Shown one piece after another: positions 1 to 5,879 of a stretch of 6,156 nt of DNA; position 1 is the first letter of the stretch, and each line of letters begins with the position of its first letter. Under the pieces are notes generated by a model. That model did not search any database. It was not told where the DNA came from and saw only the letters and a program-made list of their open reading frames with translations. This stretch comes from a bacterium. GTDB taxonomy: Bacteria > Dependentiae > Babeliae > Babeliales > RVW-14. The translations under genes were made by a program, and so were the position numbers. The stretch lies in the NCBI GenBank assembly GCA_010027825.1, contig RGUK01000092.1, forward strand, positions 1 to 6,156. The letters are read 5' to 3'.

Positions 1-122
1 TCAAGCCTGAGCCAGACAAAGACATGGTGTTTGACAGCAAAGACCTCAAGTTTACCGTTCACGGTGGCTTTAGTGTCGTTACTGCCGACCCACGCGCAGT
101 CTGGGGTTCTCCCGGAGCCTAA
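1..122 (+). CDS. C-terminal end of probable major capsid protein (partial)
   Basis: Only the last 39 codons are visible (reading frame begins at base 3), ending at TAA 120-122 with an in-frame second stop TAG at 123-125. The tail alternates charged and beta-type residues (DLKFTVHGGFSVVTADPRAV) and ends WGSPGA, in keeping with a structural protein. It is called capsid mainly from position: in many podoviruses the capsid gene lies directly upstream of a strong terminator, followed by small head-completion genes and the adaptor. Tandem stops followed by a strong terminator fit a highly expressed gene. The fragment is too short to recognise the fold by eye, so another head protein, such as a decoration protein, is possible. 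Confidence 0.5.
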   Translation, partial: KPEPDKDMVFDSKDLKFTVHGGFSVVTADPRAVWGSPGA

Positions 123-133
123 TAGGCCAAAGA

Positions 134-166
134 AAGAAGGCCCCTTGCGGGGCCTTTTTATTTTAT
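134..166 (+). terminator. Intrinsic (rho-independent) terminator after the capsid-like gene
   Basis: A perfect 8-bp GC-rich stem AAGGCCCC (137-144) / GGGGCCTT (149-156) encloses the tetraloop TTGC (145-148). The stem can be lengthened to 11 bp (134-159) with one G-U and two A-U pairs. It is followed by a T-rich tract TTTTTATTTTAT (155-166). It lies 11 nt after the stop of the upstream gene. It probably ends most capsid transcripts and lets a fraction read through into the minor structural genes. Confidence 0.93.
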
Positions 167-173
167 CTATGAT
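145..173 (+). promoter_or_regulatory. Possible weak sigma70-like promoter overlapping the terminator
   Basis: TATGAT at 168-173 matches the -10 consensus at five of six bases. At exactly 17 bp upstream lies TTGCGG (145-150), which matches the -35 consensus only in TTG and falls in the terminator loop and stem. The expected start, 6-7 nt after the -10 box, falls at about 180, on the A of the second ATG of the next gene, which would give a leaderless message. Such elements occur by chance in AT-rich DNA, so this is tentative. Confidence 0.27.
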
Positions 174-521
174 ATGGTTATGCCAATTCGTAAAAAGCAC
201 AAAATAGGCGACCACTTGGTCCAAGACGACCTTACTGGTGTCGTTCAGTATGCATCAAAAATGGCAATTGATTACCGTGGAAACATGGTTAGAAAGAGCC
301 ATCAGCTTAGAAGGAATCCTCAAGACTTTGTAAGGCCGCTGCCGGATTACGCTAAAATCGTAAATATGCGTCCAGATACAAGCCCAACCACCCCGGCTCC
401 TGTTTTTGAATTATTTGTAGGTGAAACTAATGTTTTGACAAACACCAATGGTGCGGCGTATCATCTATTTGACGTTGGGATTGGTGAGGCTGCCATAGAA
501 GAAACATTTGTAGTGAGGTAG
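174..521 (+). CDS. Small head-associated phage protein, cysteine-free, reminiscent of a zinc-ribbon-like family
   Basis: This is a 115-aa protein from ATG 174, or 113 aa from the second ATG at 180 (MPIRKKHK...). Neither start has an SD site; the upstream DNA is the terminator T-tract. The N-terminal half is basic, with KKHKIGDHLVQDDLTG followed by an aromatic/beta stretch and then NPQDFVRPLPD at about residues 48-58. From memory of phage proteins encoded between capsid and adaptor genes, this resembles a small family in which a CxxC...CxxC zinc ribbon precedes a HPQD(F/H)VR motif. Here there is no cysteine at all, so no such metal site is possible. Residues 66-75 are Pro/Thr-rich, and the C-terminal 40 residues look like a small beta domain (ending EETFVVR). 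The stop lies 2 nt before the next ATG. The role is not known; a head or neck component is inferred from position. The reading frame is very likely real, the family link less sure. Confidence 0.78.
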   Translation: MVMPIRKKHKIGDHLVQDDLTGVVQYASKMAIDYRGNMVRKSHQLRRNPQDFVRPLPDYAKIVNMRPDTSPTTPAPVFELFVGETNVLTNTNGAAYHLFDVGIGEAAIEETFVVR

Positions 522-523
522 CC

Positions 524-1141
524 ATGACTGCACAAACTAGAGCAACCCTAAAAACCCTGTTTGAGAACGGGGATATTCCATCTGGGACTAACTACGGTGA
601 CGCTTGGGACAGTTTTGTTAATCTTTTGGATACTGGAACACAGACTCTTAGTGGTACTCTCATCGTTCCGACCCTGACGGTCACAACATTCAGCCTTGAT
701 ACTTTTACGGCCAATACGCTGACTACGACCAGTCTAACAGCAACTACTGGTACGGTCACAACCCTTACGTCGACTACATCAACCCTTTCGACCTCAACGA
801 TTACCAATGCTAACACAACAAATTTGAGTTTTAGCACTCAGATTACCACATCTGTTTCAACGATTGCTGGAGTTGGGACAGTGCAGGCAGGGGCAGCAAG
901 CCTTGTGGCACCATATGCAATTTTAACTACGGCAGTAGGTCAAACCGCTTTTGTCCTTGCGGCAGTAGTAGGTAGAATTCAAATTGTAAGAAATAGCACC
1001 GCTACCACAGCTCTTATTTATCCGCCTTCTGGGGGTCAAATTGATGCCCTTGGGACAAATAATTCATTTAGCCTTACTTCTGGGAGCAAAATTATGATTG
1101 TGTGTGAGACATCAACTCAATTTACAACCTTTGCCTATTAG
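524..1141 (+). CDS. Fibre-like virion protein with pentapeptide repeat stalk (head/neck fibre candidate)
   Basis: This is a 205-aa protein starting at ATG 524, with SD GAGG (515-518) 5 nt upstream that also forms the end of the preceding gene. Three parts can be seen. Residues 1-38 form a polar N-terminus (LFENGDIPSGTNYGDAWDSF) of the kind that opens phage fibre and head-fibre proteins and probably attaches to the particle. Residues 45-104 are a strict Thr-rich five-residue repeat. Residues about 115-205 are a beta-rich C-terminal domain containing IQIVRNST..ALIYPPSGGQIDALG and a final aromatic stretch, a pattern seen in small jelly-roll-like tips of phage decoration fibres. This suggests a trimeric stalk with a knob on the outside of the virion. 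Its place between head and adaptor genes favours a head or neck fibre over the main receptor-binding tail fibre. Fibre character is supported by the sequence; the location on the particle is inferred. Confidence 0.7.
   Translation: MTAQTRATLKTLFENGDIPSGTNYGDAWDSFVNLLDTGTQTLSGTLIVPTLTVTTFSLDTFTANTLTTTSLTATTGTVTTLTSTTSTLSTSTITNANTTNLSFSTQITTSVSTIAGVGTVQAGAASLVAPYAILTTAVGQTAFVLAAVVGRIQIVRNSTATTALIYPPSGGQIDALGTNNSFSLTSGSKIMIVCETSTQFTTFAY
656..835 (+). repeat. Twelve tandem pentapeptide units in the fibre-like protein
   Basis: Residues 45-104 of the 205-aa protein divide without gaps into twelve 5-residue units: TLIVP, TLTVT, TFSLD, TFTAN, TLTTT, SLTAT, TGTVT, TLTST, TSTLS, TSTIT, NANTT, NLSFS. 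Position 1 is Thr, Ser or Asn throughout. Position 2 is Leu or Phe in units 1-6, 8 and 12, and position 4 is often hydrophobic. The nucleotide sequence is not repetitive because Thr, Leu and Ser codons vary from unit to unit, so the repeat is held at protein level. Alternating hydrophobic and Thr residues suit a beta-solenoid or intertwined triple beta-helix. Confidence 0.85.
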
Positions 1142-1148
1142 GTGAAAC

Positions 1149-1862
1149 ATGGCACTTGCAGACCTTAGACTTTCAATCCTAGACACCCTAAACACTGTAA
1201 GGAGAAAACTGGGCGTAAACAACGCGGCAACGTCTTTGACTCAAGACGCTCAGGTTGTTTTAATGATGGATTATCTTGATGATGTAATTAAGGAAATTGA
1301 TGACTACGGCATGTGGCCTGAAATGTTGAATACCACTAACACGACAATTGTTGCTGGGGTTTACGATTACAGCGTCAATACGACGGATGCAGTAAAGACA
1401 ATTAAGGACATTTATTATGGGCCTAATCGGATTTTGATGAATCAGGTTTCAATTGAAGATATGCGCCTTTTACAGAGGAACCTCAACACAACTGGTAGTC
1501 CTCGCCAATATGCACTGTTTGGGGTTGACTCAATCGGTAATCCTATCATTCGGGTTAATCCAACCCCCGCGACAACTGAGGATGGGTACGTGATGGACGT
1601 TCTTTGGCAGAGAATCCCTACCCGCTATACTACGGCATCTGATACAAGCACAATTATTCCGTTTAATAGTACCCTTGTGTGCCAAGGGTTGCTTTGTAGG
1701 ATGATTTTGGATGAAGAGGGTGGTTCACAGTCAGACCACTACACAAAAGAACGCGAAAAGTTTGTGGCAATGCTTAGGGACCAGTTTAATAGGCACAAAC
1801 TAGATGCAGGGTATTGGAGGAAGTTCTCGCCTAATAGTGCCATTTACAGAAGGAGGGGATAG
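1149..1862 (+). CDS. Head-tail adaptor (gatekeeper-type) protein of podovirus tail
   Basis: This is a 237-aa protein with SD AGGTG (1140-1144) close before ATG 1149, 7 nt after the previous stop. The pattern fits the podovirus adaptor group (phage SU10 adaptor, T7 gp11-like, P22 gp4-like). It has an N-terminal helical region to about residue 60 with DYLDDVIKEIDDYGMWPEM (41-59) ending in the typical aromatic W56-P. Then comes a beta strand pair TTIVAGVYDYSV (65-76), a middle region with TGSPRQYALFG, and VNPTPATTEDGYVMDVLWQRIP (through about 157) matching the usual 'P.P......v.Y...P' strand. A C-terminal helical region with many charged residues ends RRRG. In the particle, twelve copies would sit between portal and nozzle. 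The last codons overlap the SD of the next gene, and the stop TAG is directly followed by the next ATG. The family is recognised by motif pattern rather than by alignment. Confidence 0.72.
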   Translation: MALADLRLSILDTLNTVRRKLGVNNAATSLTQDAQVVLMMDYLDDVIKEIDDYGMWPEMLNTTNTTIVAGVYDYSVNTTDAVKTIKDIYYGPNRILMNQVSIEDMRLLQRNLNTTGSPRQYALFGVDSIGNPIIRVNPTPATTEDGYVMDVLWQRIPTRYTTASDTSTIIPFNSTLVCQGLLCRMILDEEGGSQSDHYTKEREKFVAMLRDQFNRHKLDAGYWRKFSPNSAIYRRRG

Positions 1863-3896
1863 ATGCAAAGCATTTCTTACACCGTCCCTCGTAATGGAAT
1901 GGCGACGGACTTTGCGCGTTCAGAGGAGTCGCTAGAGTATTCCCCGGACCTTAGAAACAGGTTTATTAATATTACTGGTGCCGCAGAGCGTCGCAGAGGG
2001 TTTAGCAGGTTATTACCTCAGGTGCCCGGAAGTCCAAACCTAACAAGATTCCATGAGTACATTGCTGAGGATGGCAGTATTGTTAATATGGCAAGCACTG
2101 ATACTGGAACTCTTTACCGCTACAATGGAACAACTTGGACTGCTGTAGTTACGGGTAAGGGTAATGGAAGAATTTTAAGTATTCAGTCTGGCAATTCGAT
2201 GCTTTTTTGCAATGGAACGTCCCGCAACTTTATCACCAAGGATGGTGGGCTAACATTTCAAGACGCAGTAGCTAGAATTGTAGAAGGCAAAGCGGCTGCT
2301 GGTTCAAATGCAACCACCCTTCAAGATTCAAATGTAAGCAACTATACCAATCTATTTGCAGCAAACAATGATATAGTGTGGAACGTCACCAAGAATGCTT
2401 ATGGTGCCGTTACAAATATTGCGACTGCCACAATCACACATACAAGCATCGGAACCGCTGGTAAGGGTTCAGGAGCTGCTACATCTAACCAAGCGCCGGG
2501 AGACGCTTATGTACTTATAGACACGGTTGCTCTTAACATAATACCTGTCGGTACTAATACAGGTATTTTTGATAACATTGCAACTGCTGGTTCAGGAACA
2601 AACTCTACCACTATTGCAGTTAGCGGGGTAAACTTTTCAACAACCAAAATAAGAGTTGGTGATTATATTATTAATACTACCCAAAATGCAGTTATGAGAG
2701 TTAGTGCGGTTGGTACAAACCTTACTGTTCCTACCGTTACGGGTCAGACGTCTGGGGATTCCTTGGTCTTTCTTAAGGATGCAATGCCAATAAGTAATTA
2801 CTTACATATTAACTGGGGAAGGGGGTATTTGTTTGATGTTCGTGACCCAAACAAAATCAGAATCACGGCAAAAGATGATATCCAAGACCTTACTACGTTT
2901 CAAAATACCTTAGATGCTTCTGCCTATAACTTTGGACAGTTGCAGCCGATTGGAGATACTTTGATTTCAATGACGACATACCAGAGATTCCTTGTAGTTG
3001 CTGGGAAAAGATACGTCTATGTGTTTTCTGGTGTTGACCCCATTCAGGATACTTCTACTTCGGTTGTAAGTTTTGCTCCTGTAATTGTTTATCCTCAGGG
3101 ACTTGTAAGTAGATTTGGAATAATATCAAATGGTAACGAACTTATGTTTGTCAACCCTGACGGTCTGCTTAATGCCTCGGTTGGGAGTAATAACAACAGC
3201 CTTGTTTCTGGGAATTTAAGTGAGGTTATAAAAAGCAGGGTACGCTCGCAAATTGCTCAGACCGCCGCCGATGATATTCAAGTTATATTCTATCCACGTA
3301 GAAACTGGATGATGTTTAAAATTGGAGGAATTATTTATAATTTTAACCAAACAAGTGTAGCCAATTTGGACGGAACATTAAGAAGTGGCGGGACTTGGAG
3401 TTACTTTGATGGAACATATGCTAACATGAATCACTATTATGTTAGGCAAAATGGGGACTTGGTTGCTTGTGGTTCTAATGGCGGCGTGTGGTTAATGGAC
3501 GATGGGTTTAGTGACAATGGCGATATAATTACAACTTCTATGGAGTTTCCCTATGTGCGACTTGAAGACCCACAAAGGTCTGTAAGAATAAAATCCGTGA
3601 AGTATATAAGATTTAATTTTGAATCTGGAGGTTCAATTACTTACAACATTGTAGCAAACGCTGGGTTTGATAACCTATCAAAAGACACCGTTTCGGTAAC
3701 AAGCACAGGTGGAGGTGTTATTGGGCAAGCCGTTGTTGGGACAACTCCTATTGGTGGTTCAGGGGTTCAACTCGCAAAGACCCCTTTACGAGTGAGGGGG
3801 GAAGAAGCTAAGATAATCATAACATCGTCAAGTTTAAGTGGTCCTGATGTAGTGAGTGGTTTTACATTGTACGGAGAAGTTGGAGGGATAAGATAG
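1863..3896 (+). CDS. Tail nozzle / tail tubular protein B-like beta-propeller protein
   Basis: This is a 677-aa protein with a strong SD AGGAGG (1851-1856), 6 nt before ATG 1863. The N-terminus has the layout common to podovirus nozzle proteins (T7 gp12-like, P22 gp10-like): YSPDLRNRFINITGAAERRRGF at about 26-47, where the conserved Arg-x-Gly-Phe element closes the segment. It is followed by blade-like strands such as TGTLYRYNGTTWTAVV. Residues about 143-306 are a Ser/Thr/Gly/Asn-rich insert. Blade-like strands then resume: RGYLFDVRDPNKIRI, YQRFLVVAGKRYVYVFSG, FGIISNGNELMFVNPDG and WMMFKIGGIIYNFN. The end (PLRVRGEEAKIIITSS...GFTLYGEVGGIR) matches the closing domain of such proteins. Six copies would form the channel tip that holds packaged DNA and opens on infection. 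It follows the adaptor gene, as expected. No enzyme motif is seen. A P22 gp10-type needle-holding protein is the main alternative; both are tail-channel components. Confidence 0.68.
   Translation: MQSISYTVPRNGMATDFARSEESLEYSPDLRNRFINITGAAERRRGFSRLLPQVPGSPNLTRFHEYIAEDGSIVNMASTDTGTLYRYNGTTWTAVVTGKGNGRILSIQSGNSMLFCNGTSRNFITKDGGLTFQDAVARIVEGKAAAGSNATTLQDSNVSNYTNLFAANNDIVWNVTKNAYGAVTNIATATITHTSIGTAGKGSGAATSNQAPGDAYVLIDTVALNIIPVGTNTGIFDNIATAGSGTNSTTIAVSGVNFSTTKIRVGDYIINTTQNAVMRVSAVGTNLTVPTVTGQTSGDSLVFLKDAMPISNYLHINWGRGYLFDVRDPNKIRITAKDDIQDLTTFQNTLDASAYNFGQLQPIGDTLISMTTYQRFLVVAGKRYVYVFSGVDPIQDTSTSVVSFAPVIVYPQGLVSRFGIISNGNELMFVNPDGLLNASVGSNNNSLVSGNLSEVIKSRVRSQIAQTAADDIQVIFYPRRNWMMFKIGGIIYNFNQTSVANLDGTLRSGGTWSYFDGTYANMNHYYVRQNGDLVACGSNGGVWLMDDGFSDNGDIITTSMEFPYVRLEDPQRSVRIKSVKYIRFNFESGGSITYNIVANAGFDNLSKDTVSVTSTGGGVIGQAVVGTTPIGGSGVQLAKTPLRVRGEEAKIIITSSSLSGPDVVSGFTLYGEVGGIR
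2540..2570 (+). repeat. Terminator-like inverted repeat inside the nozzle gene
   Basis: A perfect 9-bp inverted repeat, AATACCTGT (2540-2548) and ACAGGTATT (2559-2567), is separated by 10 nt and runs into TTTT (2567-2570). The stem is only one third G/C. It lies in the part of the gene coding for the Ser/Thr-rich insert. It could be a weak pause or partial terminator, or chance. Confidence 0.3.
3882..3886 (+). promoter_or_regulatory. SD site deciding the GTG start at 3896
   Basis: GGAGG lies 9 nt before GTG 3896-3898, which overlaps the nozzle stop TAG (3894-3896) by one base. The next in-frame ATG (3926) has no SD site, so the GTG start is preferred. Confidence 0.7.
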
Positions 3897-4531
3897 TGGC
3901 TCTTGGGAGTTTTTTGAAAAGCGTAATGCCTGACATCATAAGAGCCGCCCCAGCGGTTATTGGAGCTTTGCAGCGACCACGGCAAACGCAAGCGGAGCAG
4001 CAAGGATTGGAGGCTCTTAATCGCCAACGCGAGTATCAAGAAGCTGCGGCTAATCCTAATAGTCCTATTTTCCAACAGCTTTACAATATTAATGCACAGA
4101 AGCGTAGGGCGGATTTTGTTTCAGCTATTGATGAAATTGTTAAAACTAACCGTAGAAATGAAGCTATGGGTCGTCAGGCAATGTTTGACCCTGAGAGGGC
4201 TGATGAAATTCTTAACCGTGTGGCAACCAAAGGTTTCCTAGACCAAGAAGCTGCGGCACGTGACGACACACGCAATACAATTCTTGACCTAGCGAATCAG
4301 TCTGGCGGGATGGCGAGTGCTTATCAGCCTTTTGTATCTAATCAGCAGGATAGGATTCAAAAGAGTCAGGCTAATCGTGTAGATATGGCTCAGACTATTT
4401 CAGACTTGATTTTAAGAGCGCAACAGCAACGCCGCTCTGGTGGTCAAAACGCAGCAAATACCCCATACGCTCAAGGGGTTCAGTTAGCCACACCACGCGC
4501 ATTTGGAGGGGGTTACAATGGCAATAGCTGA
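3896..4531 (+). CDS. Small internal virion / ejection protein candidate (P22 gp7-like position)
   Basis: This is a 211-aa protein starting at GTG 3896, overlapping the nozzle stop by one base. The N-terminus is an amphipathic or hydrophobic helix (SFLKSVMPDIIRAAPAVIGAL, about 5-25) that could lie on or enter a membrane; it is not a clear signal peptide. Residues about 29-175 are predicted helical by eye, rich in Gln, Ala and Arg, with QEAAA occurring twice 69 residues apart. The C-terminal 35 residues are low-complexity (Gly, Asn, Gln), ending GGGYNGNS. There is no cysteine. I do not recognise a family. Size and position (211 aa, first of three after the tail genes) parallel the ejection proteins of P22-like phages, where the first is about 230 aa and is expelled with the DNA. 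This is an analogy, not shown homology. Confidence 0.6.
   Translation: MALGSFLKSVMPDIIRAAPAVIGALQRPRQTQAEQQGLEALNRQREYQEAAANPNSPIFQQLYNINAQKRRADFVSAIDEIVKTNRRNEAMGRQAMFDPERADEILNRVATKGFLDQEAAARDDTRNTILDLANQSGGMASAYQPFVSNQQDRIQKSQANRVDMAQTISDLILRAQQQRRSGGQNAANTPYAQGVQLATPRAFGGGYNGNS
4505..4510 (+). promoter_or_regulatory. SD site placing the next start at ATG 4518
   Basis: GGAGGG at 4505-4510 (the G run continues to 4512) lies 7 nt before ATG 4518. A TTG at 4503 in the same frame would lengthen the protein by five residues but overlaps the SD itself and has no upstream site, so 4518 is taken as the true start. Confidence 0.85.
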
Positions 4532-5879
4532 TGATAAGACGATTGTAGGAGTGTCTGAACGAGCAGCTAAGGCTCGTGATACCATTAGTTCCATTTTGGA
4601 ACGTGAGAGTGGTCCTAGCTTTGGCGACCAGATGAGAGCTGCCACTTCGCGCTTCCGTCAGAATATTTTTGACGCATCTAAACCAACCGAAAGCGCGGAT
4701 GAGGTTTTTCAAAAGAGAATTGCAAGCGAAATTTCAAACCCTGCGAACAACTATAAATTATTGAGTGAGGCGGCTAAGACTGGTTCAACCCGTATTCAGT
4801 CTCTTTTGAACACATTTGAAAAGTTTGCTGATACTCCAGAGGCTATGGCACAGCTTATTAAAGCTGCTTCTGAGGACCCTCAGGAGATTGATGAGTCAAA
4901 CGCTGCCACATGGGCAGCTAAGAAGGCGCAAGAGCTTGGCTTACAGTCATATAAAGGGACTATGGCTAAGACTCAGTTGATGTACGCAAACAATAAGATG
5001 GGGCAGAGCACTAGTGCTGCTGGAGCAGACCCATTTGCTACACTTCAAGGCTCGCCTCAAGGTGGGCAGGTTGACACGTCAAGTATGCCACTTATAGAAG
5101 TTCCACGTGGAACTACATTGAATCCACCGCCAGTTAGTCCGACCAGTACTCCACAGCAGAGCTTTGAAGACATGGGGATGTCTTTTGATGAGAAATACCC
5201 CGGATTTAGACAGCACATAGAGAAGATAAGTAAAAGCCCAGAAAAGCTAGGTAGGGACGTATATCAAAAATATATAGATCTTATTAACAGTCCTAAATAC
5301 CAAGAAAGAGGCCAAGAGCTTTCCCGTATCATGTTGTCTACAAACCGACTTGAGAATGCAATAGAAAATTCTAAAGGCAAGACTGGTCGTGTGGTTGGAG
5401 AGGTTTGGAAGTTGGTGGACAACGATGTGCAATATCTTGCGGCACTTCAATCCAAATTTGCCCCCGGGAACAGAGAGCCGGGAAGCGGAGCTACCTCAGA
5501 TTTTGATGCCCAACAGTTACTACTTGCAACTCCCGGCCCTAATAACCGTTATGAAGTGAATAAAAAACTAGTAGGTTTTTACAAGGAATTAGTAAAGGCA
5601 GAACAACAGCAGCGAACTGATATGCAAAGGTTTTTTACCCTTTTTGGCACTAATGAAAATTTTGAAGGTATCTACCTTGACTATGTAAATCAAAACCCAA
5701 TTCTTGACCCATCCAAGCCGGGTTCGTTTGAGAAGAATCCTAACCGTAAAGATTTTATGACTTGGCTAAAAGATTATACAGGTGGTAATATACGTACTGG
5801 GCAGAAAAAAGAAACTCAACAAGGTGACACTTCAAAGCCTAGGGTAAGGGTTGACGTTGACGGGAACGTAATTCCATGA
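4518..5879 (+). CDS. Medium-sized internal virion / ejection protein candidate (P22 gp20-like position)
   Basis: This is a 453-aa protein starting at ATG 4518 behind GGAGGG, overlapping the previous gene by 14 nt in another frame. Three regions can be seen. Residues 1-161 are helical, Ala/Ser/Lys/Glu-rich, with TFEKFADTPEAMAQLIKAA in the middle. Residues about 162-215 form a flexible Gly/Ser/Gln/Pro linker including LNPPPVSPTSTPQQ. Residues 216-453 are helical with many Tyr, Lys and Asn (YQKYIDLINSPKYQERGQEL), then a charged tail ending RVRVDVDGNVIP. There are no cysteines, membrane spans or recognisable catalytic motif. Size and order match the second ejection protein of P22-like phages (about 470 aa), which leaves the particle with the DNA, but the link rests on position and composition only. 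A scaffold or other internal head protein is less likely, because scaffold genes usually precede the capsid gene. Confidence 0.6.
   Translation: MAIADDKTIVGVSERAAKARDTISSILERESGPSFGDQMRAATSRFRQNIFDASKPTESADEVFQKRIASEISNPANNYKLLSEAAKTGSTRIQSLLNTFEKFADTPEAMAQLIKAASEDPQEIDESNAATWAAKKAQELGLQSYKGTMAKTQLMYANNKMGQSTSAAGADPFATLQGSPQGGQVDTSSMPLIEVPRGTTLNPPPVSPTSTPQQSFEDMGMSFDEKYPGFRQHIEKISKSPEKLGRDVYQKYIDLINSPKYQERGQELSRIMLSTNRLENAIENSKGKTGRVVGEVWKLVDNDVQYLAALQSKFAPGNREPGSGATSDFDAQQLLLATPGPNNRYEVNKKLVGFYKELVKAEQQQRTDMQRFFTLFGTNENFEGIYLDYVNQNPILDPSKPGSFEKNPNRKDFMTWLKDYTGGNIRTGQKKETQQGDTSKPRVRVDVDGNVIP

Noticed and set aside
592..837. 81-aa minus-strand open frame, Val-rich
   Set aside because: It lies opposite the Thr-rich repeat; Thr codons (ACN) read in reverse give Val-rich sequence and few stops. 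No SD site and no independent context.
3767..4075. 102-aa minus-strand open frame across the nozzle and next gene junction
   Set aside because: It is antisense to two well-supported genes, with basic low-quality composition and no conserved motif; taken as a shadow.
3960..4241. 93-aa plus-strand open frame within the 211-aa gene
   Set aside because: It is wholly inside a better frame that has an SD and coupled start; its composition (Leu/Lys/Val runs) is not protein-like for this region.
4037..4257. 14-bp direct repeat CAAGAAGCTGCGGC at 4037-4050 and 4244-4257
   Set aside because: The copies lie in frame 207 bp apart and both encode QEAAA in an Ala/Gln-rich protein, but flanks do not match, so neither a domain duplication nor an attachment site is supported.
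4503..4520. TTG start at 4503 for the 453-aa protein
   Set aside because: The TTG overlaps the GGAGGG SD site itself, while ATG 4518 has ideal spacing from it.
4395..4712. 105-aa minus-strand open frame
   Set aside because: It is antisense to the junction of two overlapping genes with good starts and has no SD site.
5247..5450. 67-aa minus-strand open frame
   Set aside because: It is a short shadow antisense to the 453-aa gene, without support.
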